Below are positions 12,182 to 24,723 of a DNA stretch of 64,000 nucleotides, piece by piece; within the stretch, counting starts at the first letter, position 1, and every line of letters begins with the position of its first letter. Source of the stretch: Thysanoteuthis rhombus. Lineage: Eukaryota > Mollusca > Cephalopoda > Oegopsida > Thysanoteuthidae. Position numbers and translations under genes: made by a program. The notes under the pieces are model-generated. The model did no database searches and had not been told where the DNA came from. It saw nothing but the letters and a program-made list of their open reading frames with translations. Location: NCBI GenBank assembly GCA_963457665.1, contig OY735202.1, positions 46,996,401 through 47,060,400 of the forward strand, written 5' to 3'.

Positions 12182-12641
12182 TAGAAACCGTCATGCAACT
12201 TATGCCTTTTGGCAGCATGTCGTGTTTGATGATCAGTTAAAAAATTACAAAAGGGATGATAAATGAATAAGTTACTTCTCTCGGCTTTTGTTGCGCAGTG
12301 ATCACTAAAAAAAGTCCAAATTCTCAAAAACCAAGCTGGACAAAACCAAGCTGGACTAAAACCAAGCTGGACAAAAACCAAAGGACCAATTTAGCACTGC
12401 AAATTGGACCCCCACTGAAAATCTATGGGGGGGGGGTGTTCAAAGAACCAAAAAGAAGTTGTTTTTTTTTCAGATATAATAAGTTGTAGATGTTGAAATT
12501 TTCAGCCCTATAGCTTCATTGGTGCGGCCGGCACGCGTGACACATTCATACATACACAGATAGTCAGTCAGTCAGCCAGCTCGACGGACCGACTTGAAAA
12601 ACTAAAGAAATCATTGTTGATAGTTTCGGCAACAGTTTCCA
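12182..12641 (+). mobile_element. Dispersed ~450-bp repeat with inverted ends (non-autonomous DNA transposon-like), copy A
   Basis: Begins ATAGAAACCGTCATGC and ends with a degenerate inverse of it (AACAGTTTCC). Internal landmarks shared with the other copies: TTTTGGCAGCATGTCGTG, a GATxAATGAATRAGTTACTT block, TTTTGTTGxGCAGTGATCAC, a G homopolymer near 12426, ATTTTCAGCCCTATAGCT, GTCAGTCAGCCAG and TGATAGTTTCGG. It also contains a local triplication of ACCAAGCTGGAC (12331-12372). No coding capacity. Confidence 0.65.
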
Positions 12642-12649
12642 ACAGGCAA

Positions 12650-14750
12650 ACCACGCCTTACACGATTAATTTGTCCCTTATTTTCATCGCGTAAGATGAA
12701 TTCGCACAAAGTTATTATTTGAATCAATTTGAAATAATTACAATGGATATACGTCCTTCCCAATCACCGATCAAGAGTTATAAAAACGCGTTTCAAAATT
12801 AGCTTTCAACTGCATTCCAAAAATATTATTGTTCGTACAAATAATTTTGGTGATTTAAATTCATTTCATGATTACGTCCAACCTGATTATTTCTTAGGAA
12901 AATATTTGTCCAAAGTCGACCACTCAGATTTTTATTTTCTGATTATTACACGATTTCCTATTGCCAGCGATCGCTTCTAACAATGCCTATAGACTTCTAT
13001 CTTATGACTGGAATTTAGATAAAAATCAATAGGGGCTCCAACATGTTTGAATTCTTCTTCAATTAAAAAAAAATAATGATTTCTTTCGTCGTATTTCAGC
13101 TGTTTCTAACCGTACAAATCAGAAATAAGATTATACAGTATTTCGGAGACACACTATTACCATATCCGCGTCTTAAGGTGACTGAGTACACACTGAGTCA
13201 GGCTGTTATCTGCATGATGATAATAATTACGTGCGTTAAATAGGAAATGGTCAAAGTTTTCCAAATCGCAGTAACAGAATTTTGCTTTGGTAGAAGTAGC
13301 GCATAGAGAGGTGTAACTGTGTATAACTGGGTTAACCATATTGATAGATCAAATCAAAATTGGTTATGCAGATGTTGAATCAGGGCGTTTTACATTCCAG
13401 ACTAGCGCAAAGGTGAAGGTTTTTTTTCATTCATACAATATCCTGAAGATATTTTCTAAAATACCTGAATAATTTCTAAATCAGAATCGTATTGTAATTA
13501 CGTTGAATTCTTTAAATTAAATTTTCGTAAAATGTGTTTTCCTGATAGTAACGCGCAGATATTTTTCGTGAATTCATTTTTAACACCTTCACTGGTATCT
13601 TGTTCAACATGCAGCACAACAAAGAAGCACGTCCTCTGCCCAGTGCCATCTTAATGTGATTTTAAAGCCTCGGTTCAGATTTTAAATAATTGAACCAGAT
13701 GATTCTTCCGGTAGAATATCAATTGTAAATAAATAGTGACATATCTGTGGGCATTACGTTGCAAAACTGTTTCTCAAGGTCAGCTTTAATAACGTCACAT
13801 ACTCTCATGTAACTCATGAAATACTACAAGAGGCTTTTGCCGAGGAGAAAAAGCTCTAGATTAATCATGAGTGCTTCATTACGGTGACCTTGTGCCAGAC
13901 TAAGCCTTACTTAGTAAACTGCTTAATGTTGCCGAGCCGACAACATGCGCTTCGTTTACGACTTTGTATGGACTGGTGATGGTGATGATAATGATGATGA
14001 TGATGATGAAACTAGCTTAATCGTCGACAAGAAATATTATTGCTACTAATTTTCAACAGAAAAAAATATGAACAAGTTTGTAAAATACACCTTCACTCTT
14101 TGAAGACCTGAAGTCAAATAATGAAGGTAGTTTTTGCCAACAAATCGAAACAGCAAGTCGTATTACTTAATAAAAATAAGTGGCAGAAACACCAGATATT
14201 TTCTGTCCAATTAGGAGCGTTGCACGGAACCGTTTCCCAATGCTTCTCTCAATCCTCCCTTAGCCGTTACAGTTGATTCGGCTGGCTTTATCGGTTGTGA
14301 TGACAACAGTAAGCAAGGTTTGTAGAATGTGCCCTAAGCATATCAATTCACCACTACTTCCAAACACTTCGACATAAACCTCTCAAAATTCATGATGCTT
14401 TTCAACAACTCAACTATACACTGAGTAAATCAATCTCAGCATCACTACAACGCTTAACAATCTTTACTTGTTTTAGTCAGAACTTATTAAAACTATTGAG
14501 ATTTTATCCCCTACTGTACCCTTCTTCTGTTAAACACACTATACAAGTGATGATAAATACAATGTTCTCGTTACTACTTGGTTTGTATTCCTTTTTTATT
14601 CACTATATCAGTTTATTGTTGCTATCTGATTCCTTGTTACATTACCAAGGGAGCGTCTCGACGTACAGTACTAAGGAGACAACCATGAAATCGGTACCGA
14701 CCCATAATGTCAGGTGACCAAAATAAAGTGTACAAACTGCTGATCTTAGT
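12650..14750. other. Anonymous non-coding sequence
   Basis: No supported gene. A GATGATGATGATGA tract lies at 13985-14010 without recognisable LINE sequence beside it. Confidence 0.45.
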
Positions 14751-14751
14751 T

Positions 14752-15500
14752 ATCATAATTATCTTTAATCGACCGTCGTTGGACATACACCTTCCCCAAG
14801 ATCTGCCAGATCTCTCTATCTTGGACGTCGCACAACCAATACTTTTCTACTTCGTTTCCCCAACTTGTATTCTGTCGCCCTCGGTTTCGCTTGTGATTCT
14901 TGGGGATCCTTGTTGTGAGTCGTGATGTCCATCGATTGTCTGCCATTCTCGCAACATGACCAGCCCATTACCATTTGAGTTTTCAAATGGATTCTATGAT
15001 TTTCTTAATATATTGTGCTGTCTGATCTCTCCATGTGAGGTTGAGCCTGATTTTTTCATTCGTACGTTGCATGGTTCTTAGTCTCTTGTTTAGGTTCCAT
15101 GTTTTAGCACCATAGGATAGGAGGATGCATTGGTTGTATACTCTTCTTTTAAGAACTATTGGAATTTCCTTGTTCTTGAAGTTTGAGCTCTCTCTGCCGA
15201 ATGCTTGTCATCCTAGAGTGATTCTTCTTCTGATTTCTTCTTTTTTTGAGGATACATGGAAATTAGTTGTCCATTGTAGATGTAGTGGTCTACTTTCTCC
15301 AGTTTTGTGTTTTTGATTTTGATCGTTGTATGTTTATTTCCGTCGTGATTATTGCACATGACCTTTGTTTTGCTGAAGTATATGCATAGGTCGACTTTCT
15401 TCTTTCCCTCATTCAGTTCATCTTGCTTTAGTTGGAGGTCGTCAAGGTATTTTGCGAAAAGGACGATATCAGCTGCAAATACGTGCCACAAGGCACGTAT
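14752..15500 (-). mobile_element. RTE-like LINE, 3' end plus part of the RT domain
   Basis: Minus-strand frames give, from the 5' side, ADIVLFAKYLDDLQLKQDEL (equivalent to FADDIVLFA of the RT catalytic block), then SKTKVMCNN, LEKVDHYIYNGQLIS and a short C-terminal part ([17 protein letters not shown]). It is longer than most copies here. It carries many frame breaks and lost one of the paired aspartates. Its 5' truncation point coincides with a small inverted repeat (TACGTGCC ACAA GGCACGTA, 15480-15499). Confidence 0.8.
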
Positions 15501-16167
15501 TTTTGGTCCAGTTTACTCGATTCTGTAAGTGGGTCTTATCATTTGATAAAACATTGAATAAAACATCATCGTACCTCTAATCACAGAAACTAAAAACTTT
15601 AAAAAAAAAGTTAAGTGAAGACTAAAGTGTGCCAAAATATCTTCAACTTATTTTCAAATTTCTCAGATGAATAAATACCCTGATCTATTGTTAATTTTTG
15701 AAATAAGAAATGAATATAAGTAAGATTTAATATCAATATCTGCAACAGTTTTCGAATTTCAATCATCAAGTTGGTTGACAAACCAAAATGAGTGTGTAGT
15801 CGGCTTCGTATCTTTGTTCTTAGATTCAGGAACTGAACAATTTACGATGTGACAAAAATTCTTTCACCCCTCCCCAAATAAGTCATTTATTTCTATGGCC
15901 CATTACCTTCATGTACGCAAAATTTAATTGGAATTCATTGGGAACTTTTGGAGATATCGTGTTGAAAGTCAGTATCGTATGCGTAAATGTATATAAACAT
16001 AATCAAAAAATATTCTTGACTTTGCACCAAAATTCAACCACTTCTTCCTTACCCCATTGTCCTCTCTTCCACACACAGAAAGACGAAAAGACGGACACAA
16101 CCAAATACCTCTCCAACTTCCTTGCCAGAGGTAATGATAATGAACAATAAGATCAATGATAATACAT
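15501..16167. other. Anonymous non-coding sequence
   Basis: No gene or named repeat recognised. Confidence 0.4.
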
Positions 16168-16500
16168 GCGGCTTATCCACACTGATAGTGTAAGGCTTCG
16201 CACGTCTGTCTCACACTCAGAGGGTCCAGGGCTCGATTCCCGGTTGGAGCATAGAATTTTGAAAACTTTTCATCAGTACTAATTTCCCTGTGCACTCAGC
16301 AGTTTATTAAGTACACTCTAAACTGTGTGATTAGGGTAGAGGTACTCCCTCAGTGGACTTGCAGTCTGCCAAGGGGTGGTCATGAAAACTCGTTGGTATC
16401 AAGTCCTGGTCTCGACCAGACTTGAGACTTACAAGAATCACTAAGCTGAAACAAATTAGGGGTTGTCTCTTCAGAGACATAACGCTTTAGATGTTGTTTT
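16168..16500 (+). repeat. tRNA-derived SINE with intact-looking head
   Basis: TGATAGTGTAAGGCTTCG (A-box-like) is followed by CACGTCTGTCTCACACTCAG (anticodon-arm-like) and CCAGGGCTCGATTCCCGG (T arm with B box GGCTCGATTCC). A body of about 240 bases without coding capacity follows. RNA polymerase III promoter boxes are therefore recognisable. Confidence 0.6.
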
Positions 16501-17040
16501 AATAGTATTAAGAATACGTGCAGATACCCCACCCCACCAGTCGTGATAATGAGTATAACTTCCTATTGACATTTATTACTGCTTGGGTGGTAGTCATGGT
16601 AGAGTGATTTTCCCAAGTGCTTCCTCTTCTGCACTCTTCTCCGTTAACTATACGAGCATAGCAGGTGTGGTGTGGTTAAGATACGAGGCGATTGGATAGA
16701 GCGCAGAAGGATACATTCGTGCCTCTTCCAAGGGATTTACTATAAACTGAACATAAGCATCCCTTGCTGAAATTCGAATTCAAATAGCCAATTCTGGTAT
16801 CCGTACCGATTAGCATTACGCTAACTCACACCTACTAGTAAGTGTACAGTTATCGTGCAAATAATAACATACTGAGGTCAGACTATATGTTGACTCTTTT
16901 TATTTCACCAGACTATATAGATCGACACGATACTTGTATGGCCCTCTGCTTGGTACTGTATGTAGATATACTCCCTTGGGAATGTAACAGCAGGCTATTA
17001 GAAATTAGAATACAAACCAAGCAGTGATAACAAGGAGATA
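16501..17040. other. Anonymous sequence downstream of the MCT-like gene
   Basis: Nothing coding is seen. It probably lies beyond the 3' end of the transcript. Confidence 0.4.
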
Positions 17041-17046
17041 TTTATT
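17041..17046 (-). promoter_or_regulatory. Candidate polyadenylation signal AATAAA of the MCT-like gene
   Basis: A perfect AATAAA on the minus strand, about 210 bases downstream of the stop codon. It would give a short 3' UTR. Other AATAAA-like hexamers lie further downstream in this AT-rich sequence, so the choice is an inference. Confidence 0.45.
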
Positions 17047-17255
17047 ATTGATTGTGCAGTGTGCTGAATGGGAGAAATTTACTGTACAGACGTTTGTAAT
17101 TGTTTAGATAAGTCCTCGATTGATTAGTATCAGATAAAAAATAACGACGAAGTTACACGCACTCATTCACACACACGCACACACATATATATATGATGAG
17201 AGAGTGGTGAAGGCTCTGAGAAGAAAGATTATGTGACTTTACGAAGTTATAATTG

Positions 17256-17536
17256 TTACGGAGTATCAGAATCCTTGACATTTGAATCAGCTTCACTTTT
17301 GCTTTGGGTCACTTCATCGCTAATGTTCAAACCATAATTTGTGATTCCTTCTTGTGTTGCCTGATGTTTGGGTTCTTTGCCGAGCCCAGAGTCTGGATCA
17401 GCCCTCAACTGTCCTTTCCTCCTCTCCCGTCTCATTGCCAACCAAGTTAACATACAGAAAAGTGCCGAAAACATGAAGGAGCACCCGGAGAGATAAAACG
17501 TCGCATCGTAAGAATCTGTTGCATCATGAAGATACC
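17256..17536 (-). CDS. MCT-like transporter exon 7 (helix 12, C-terminal tail, stop)
   Basis: 281 nt after a CAACTCAG acceptor; TAA at 17258-17256. Encodes [21 protein letters not shown] (the MCT GxLxDxTxxYxxxFYxxG block), the last helix to about residue 493, an RRERRKG stop-transfer cluster, and a hydrophilic Ser/Asp/Lys-rich tail ending in TP. The tail is the part expected to vary between subtypes and carries no recognised sorting motif. Confidence 0.93.
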
Positions 17537-20500
17537 CTGAGTTGAAAATATAAGGAGAAAAAAAAAAAAAGAGTTTGTAATTAAGACCGTCTTCCGACGA
17601 AGCAAAGCAAAGAAAAGAGCAGTTATTGTGAACCGAATAATCAAATTGTCACTCAATAGAAATCGTCACGTGACCGGTGTCTTTTGGCAGCATGTCGTAT
17701 TGGGATGATAACTTGAAAAAAAAAATTGGAAAAAAGGGTGATCAATGAATAAATCACTTCTCTCGCCTTACGTTGGGCAGAGAAACTTCTGAATGGATTT
17801 CAAGTAGGAACATTTTGTAAAAAAGGAGTTGTTAGCTCCAATTCGTGAAAAATAAATACTTCATGTAGTTTACAAGCATAATAATCAGTATTTTGCTGGA
17901 AGCGACTGAACTCGCCAACTTCTGCATTAAAATATGCCGACCAAGACTTTTAGTAATCATGGTTTCAGCTGAGAATAAAATTGGTTTTATTTTTTTCGGT
18001 CCAATTTGATTCAAAAAATTGAACTGGATATAAATTCACAGAATTCCAAAGAATACAGATGCTTTTATGATAATTTATTATCCTTTTATTTGGCACCTTT
18101 TGGGAACATTTTTAGTAATTACTGCCCAACGAAAGGCAAGAGAAGGAATTTATTCATTAATCACATTTTCCCTAAATCAAATGATGTGACAATAATTTAG
18201 GGGAAATGAGTTTGTTGGTTTAAAAATTGAAATTATTTCATTTTTTTCGAGTTTTCTCTTAGCGATTCCTGCACCTTCAATCGATATGTATTTTAGCGTG
18301 GATAATTTTGGTTAAGGAGTATAATGTCAATTTGTTAAAAATAACGCAATCGAACACTTCAGGGACTCTCTCTGTCATGATTTTCTTTCATTGAATAACA
18401 ATTGCGCACAAACGAATAAAAGATTTTAATGAAAGACCGGTACCTAGAAGGATAAACAATTCTTTTTAAATATAGCATCGCATCTGCAAGGCATTGAGGC
18501 TATTTGATTCCTTATTACTTTCAATGGGATTTCGCCCAACATTCTACCGTATCATAGTAAAGATATGCAATATTTTTTTTTATTCATAATTCCTATTTTG
18601 TCGGATATTAATTTTAACCTTTTGCTATACGTTCTGGACGCGTTTACGACACATATTTTTCTTATTTTGATACACGGACCGACATCATTCCAGACTTACA
18701 ACCCCCACACTATGACACATCCTTCTTCATGTTTGACCATTGGTCTAATGCAGAGCAGGTGATACTCTTTACCTATACTTCTTCTAATGTACCTCTGACC
18801 ATCAGACCATAAGATGTATAATTTCGATTCCTCACTCATTTTAGACCATTTTCCAAGTTCAAATCCTTATGCAAATCCTTGGGCAAATTGGAGATGCTCT
18901 AGCCTATCTTTAAAGGAAATGTGTGGCTTTTTTAAACAGGCCATGTGTTCCATGCACCCAATTTACTGCAGGCGATTTTTTCTATGGTGGTTACACCAAA
19001 TCTCAAACCTTATATTCAACTTACATCGTTTTTCATATCAACGACGGTTTGATAGTTATTTTCTTATTGTTCACCGAAAATCGGATAATGTAATGAAAAT
19101 CGTATGGTAACTTTTCTCGGTTGTTTAAATCTGAATCCATCCACATAGCCACCAGAGCTTTTTTTTTTGCATTGTAAGCATTACTTTTCGAACATCAGAA
19201 ACTGTAGTCGTGTATGACAACTTGAGTTTATGTAGTTGCACAATCTTCACCCCAGTTTCCGATGAAAAGCTATATTTTCTGCTCATCTGAACTACCCCAA
19301 TTCTAAAAATATCACTAATAACCTATTTTATCTCATCAACAAATAAAGGGTGAACGCTGATTTCTAGCTTTGCCCTTAAACTAAGTCAAGATGATATGAG
19401 AAAATATTATTCAAGGAGAAATGTGTAGGAATTGCAAACAGTTGAAGTTGTATCAAATTTTAGATTCTAGTAAGGATATGATTTATCTACCTTTAACCCG
19501 ACTAGGAACTGCCAGACCGCTACTGTTGGTGCTGGCAGAAATCCAGTATAAAAAGCGCGAAAATTAACCCTCCTTGTTCCGATGTTCCTTGGAGGTAAGG
19601 TATAACCCTTCATTTCTCTTCTTTTCTCTCTCCTTCAATCCTTCTGTCTATTCAAGGACATTTCTATTCTAAAAAAATCTCTTCAAATAAGCCCAATTCT
19701 ATCAAAAAAACTCAGACAGCTTAGTGACTCTATACGATTGTTTTAGAATTACATCCTTGATAATCTACAAATAAAGGTGGATTAAGAACATTCATTTTCA
19801 CTGTCAGCATCCTCACGTTTCGTCCCTCAAGCCATTAGATCAATCAAAAAACTTTCTATCAGAACTGAAACTTTCGGACATTTTTATTTCGCTCTTCTGC
19901 TATTCATTTTACTGAATCCTGCCTTGATATTATTTTCTCTCCAACTTATTTCTTCGAATTATATCCACTTTTGAAATTAGTGCAAAGGGCCATAACTCTT
20001 CTCTCGTTAATTTTATTTCAGGTAAACTGCAGTGTGGTTTTTCTTGGAAAAAAACAGTTAATTCTTCGGATATATACTGCCACAGGATAGGTTTTAAGAA
20101 ATTGTAGAAGGCTAGGTTTTTGGTAATTCTACAAAATGTATTATGATAGTTAAGATATTCCTGTCAAAACACACATCGTATAAAAGAGGCATAATATTTC
20201 CTTTAATTATACTTATATTATGCTAAAAAGAATACATAAGAGGAAATGATCACGGAGGAAATCGATCATTTTGATCACTTAGGGACGGGGTCTTTTAGAT
20301 GACAATTATCGGTTGATAACATTAGAAAGAAGTTATTAAAAATAAAACGATTTACATCCAATGATATCAATCTATATTCATTGGAATTATTTCATTATGC
20401 TATTAAATTTATTGAACAACTAAATATTATCAAAAGATTAATTTGATTACCATAAATATCTTAAAATAATTCAAGTTCATTTTGAATAAAGCATTGGGTA

Positions 20501-23104
20501 ATGTCCAAGAATGCACGCGTAAAACGGAAATCAATGCTCAAGAATTGATATGAATTATCTTCCCTTTCGGAGAAAAAATAAAAAGAATTCAATTGTTAGA
20601 TTTTCTTTTATTTGTGTGCGATTTTTAAAATCGAGTCGGCGAATGTGTGAAACTTCGAAGTTTCTTTTTGAAAAAAATTACCTTATTTCATTTTTGTTTG
20701 GGAGAGGGGAGATAATCCATTTTAATTTTTAAGGAGTTACCTCCATTTTACACGCAAATTCTGGACACATAGAAACATTCTCAAATAGAAAGTTCTAAAA
20801 GAAGTTTTACGTGTATACTGTACTTACCACCAATAGGACCTGCTATCAAGATGGTTGCTCCTCGGAACATGCACATGAAGCCAACTGAACTGTTGAGTCG
20901 GGTATAGCCTAGAATTTCCACCAACATAAGTGGTGTCAGTGCTGCGTCGCCCGCTACAACGAAATAAATATTTCTATTTTAACGTTTCAAGAGTATGATG
21001 AGAGAAAAACTAGTCTAAAACTAATGATGATTACGCTCCATCTAAGAAATTCTAACAACTTCAAAATATCAGGTCTACTATTTCTACTATACTTTAAAGT
21101 ACTAGCTATCTATCTATTCATTGTTTGTAAGATTGCTTTCATTTTTAGAAGTTTTCATAACAATATGAAAAATATAAATTTATATTATTTCATAATGATA
21201 TCAATAATATAATTCAAAATAATAAAAAGTACATTAATCAGGAGAGACAGAATTAATAGCCTGCCATCGGAAACTAACCTGAAATATGATAGCAAGCTGA
21301 GACTCTTCAAAGAGTAAAATTATAAGTATAATTCATTTTCGTTTTATTATATTCTGATTGTCAATGCAATACATGTTTTTTTAAACCTTGTATAACTGCA
21401 TATTGATCTCAATGGATATCTAATTTCTGACCGCTGATTATCAGTTCTAAACAAACGATGCAGTAATACCTTGCTTAGAGCTTTATACACGTCCCCCCAA
21501 AATACAGTGCTAACTGAAACAGCACAATACGGGGTCATTCTCACAAAACATTAATAGAGGTACGCACTTTCAGAACTTGGAGTTCATGATAAATTGTTGT
21601 GCACGTGTTTATTCTAATGTACATGACACAATAATCATTGAGTAAAGTATACAATTATATCGGATACCGTCGATAGTGCCGTCTTTTATCAGTATTTATT
21701 CCGGAAATCTAACATTACAAAATTTGTTACAGAAAATATTTTAAAAAGAGCGCTATAATGAATCAGCGCTAGCCGGGGCAATGCTGGGCAGTGTTAGCCG
21801 GGGCAGCGCTAAGCAGATTGTTACTGTTTAGCGTGGAGTAAAAGTAATCGGATAATAAGAAGACAGCTATATGACTAAATTTAAATGATGTCCTATTGGC
21901 TATCTTTGGTGGATTAATCGGTAAGGCGCTATCCCAGTCAAACGGATTCCTAAGGATAGGGGATACGATTTTATAAGAAGACTGTTTTTCATTTTTGATC
22001 TATGCCGCTTGCCTAATGGTCACAGAATGTAAAATGACCCGAGCGATGTGATGAAAAGCAACTAGGTCATAATGAAAGCAAACCAAGTCAAAAAAAATAA
22101 TTATGTCAATGCTTCAATCAAGAAATTCAGAAAACCTTATACTATTGCTTGCACTCCAACTTGAAGAATTTGCATTGGCTGGAAGACTTACACACGTATG
22201 TGATATAATAATGAAGTTTTTTTTCTACCTAAGAAAATGTTCAATCGAAATAAACGACGAAAGCGAAAAAAAATATATCACCCAATACAAGGGAGATAAC
22301 TGCTTCGTAAAAATTAACGACACTATTCAATTTTTAGCGTTTCTTTCTTCCCTAATTTCTTCGATCATTCGCCAAGAAAACATTTCCTCTATTTTTCTAG
22401 GCCAGTTTTATGAAAGACATTGTGTTGTGCCGCCATTATCCTCGTAATTTAATACCTCTAAATCATTTCAGCTATCGCATGTTCTTGTTCCTACCCTCAA
22501 ACATAATTGAGTGAGCCCTCCATCATCTGCGGGGTAAATCACCAAAGGTAGAACGGCGAAAGGGGGGGGGGTTTGTTATATTTTTCTAGATATTTACGGA
22601 GCGTACCTTAGTACCACACGCAGCACGAAATCTTTGAAAATAACAAAACAAAACATAGGAACATTGTACCACGTCACTATTCATCTGTGGAAGGGCTTGC
22701 CCGTTTGTGAACTTCAGCATTTGAAACCCTGATTTCCATCTGGGCTCGAATAACAAAATTGCCGACAGAATAGTTAATATCCATCAAATATCATGACATC
22801 CCTGAGACAAAAATTTTGTCAGAATATCTAGCAAAGGAACACAGTTCAGCAGTGTGGATTCATGCCTTTCCCAAAGAGCATTAGAGTTATGAGAGATAAG
22901 TGCAGCAAAAAATCAGATGATTTCGTTTTCCGTCGTGATAACCAGCACATTACCAAGTACCTTCATATATATTAGATAGAAACAGAGTGCAATGATGCTC
23001 TTTCATATATATGTTTATATTTAAACATACACACTCCTCTTACCAACTGAGCTAAGGACACTCTTGGCAAGGCAAGAGTGGGAAGAGCACACTTATCTCA
23101 CTCG

Positions 23105-23142
<38 letters not shown>

Positions 23143-23780
23143 GCGCGCGCACGCACACATTATAGAAGCAGGATACATAAGCTTCTTTCTCCCTCTCCTA
23201 TTCCCCAGTAACCTGTATCTCCTACCAACCTGATCCCGACATAATATTTTAATATTTAGGGTTCTGAGAGAGCTCAAAAATCTTCTCCATACCAATCAAT
23301 GGTAATTTCTTCTTCACTTTCACTATTTCGGCTTACGAAAGGAACACTCCACAATTGGATAGAAAGAGAAACCCGTATATAAGCTTAGCTTTGTCTGGCA
23401 CAAGGATACACGTATGGAGCACCTAGTGGAGATCATTCTCACGACTCATAATAGTAATTATCTACGATTCAAGCTGGCAAACCATTACTCTACAACGAGA
23501 TGCGTCTTCACGAAGCGTGTCTTAGTATGGTACAAGGCCACAGTGAGATAGTCAATTGTTCTACAAGACCACCTTACAAGCCATTGCACCCCATTAGGTA
23601 CCTATGTTTGTGTAAATGTATGTGCAGCTATGTATGTGTACATGTAAGTATGGCCATGTATGTGTGTGTATATGTGCAACCAGGTATGTGTATATGCATC
23701 TGTATGTACGCACATTTATGTGTACATATCAGTGCAGTCTATGTGTATACATATGTGCACCCATTGATATATATATACAT

Positions 23781-23831
<51 letters not shown>

Positions 23832-23859
23832 TATATATATATGTATATATCAATGGGTG

Positions 23860-23915
<56 letters not shown>

Positions 23916-24645
23916 GTTAACAAAACAGATTGCCTACCGTAAACGAAACCCAGTACTGCAGCGTATACGGCCAAGCCTGGATAAGTTGTTATTTGTGGCA
24001 CACAGAGAGTGAAGATTCCGCCAACAATACTTATAATTCCCAGTAGCAATACAGAGCTGATGAATGAGAATCTGTAGATGACCAGTCCGCACATTACCCG
24101 TGCAATTGTGTTGGTGATGCCCGTTATGGAGAGGAGAAATGCAGCGTCTTTAGTATCGATTCCGTATTGCTGAGCCACATCAGGCAAGTACATGTAGGGA
24201 AGAATGCAGCCTAGAAAAAGAAGACAAAACTTACTTGAAATCTGTGACATTATTATCATGTAATATATGCTAAGTGTCCTGAAAGTCACAAAGGAATCAT
24301 TTATAACAGCTCTTGTGAGGGGAGTTTGGGTATTAGAGATTCGCTTCGGTACTCATGGGATCATTGTATATAGGTATTTAAAAAAACTTGATTAAATTTG
24401 AAAAAAATACTCACTGTAACACTTAGTTTCACCGTCCCCTTCGAAATAGTTCACTTGGGAATGTATACAACGACCCCACAAAAGATACTAGTCATAAAAG
24501 GGTAGAAGTAAAGTATTATAGACTTTTGCCATTACCCTTTGCAAGCTGGGACTACTAATTCGTGGGAGATGATAAGAACTAGGTGCTAGGGTCAGCAATT
24601 ATTTAATGCTTACACACATACACGTATATATATATATATATATAT

Positions 24646-24723
<78 letters not shown>

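Noticed and set aside
22103-22447. 114-codon open frame in intron 5 (plus strand)
   Set aside because: No recognisable domain, no splice context, high Ile/Leu/Ser from AT-rich sequence. Kept only as a note under the intron.
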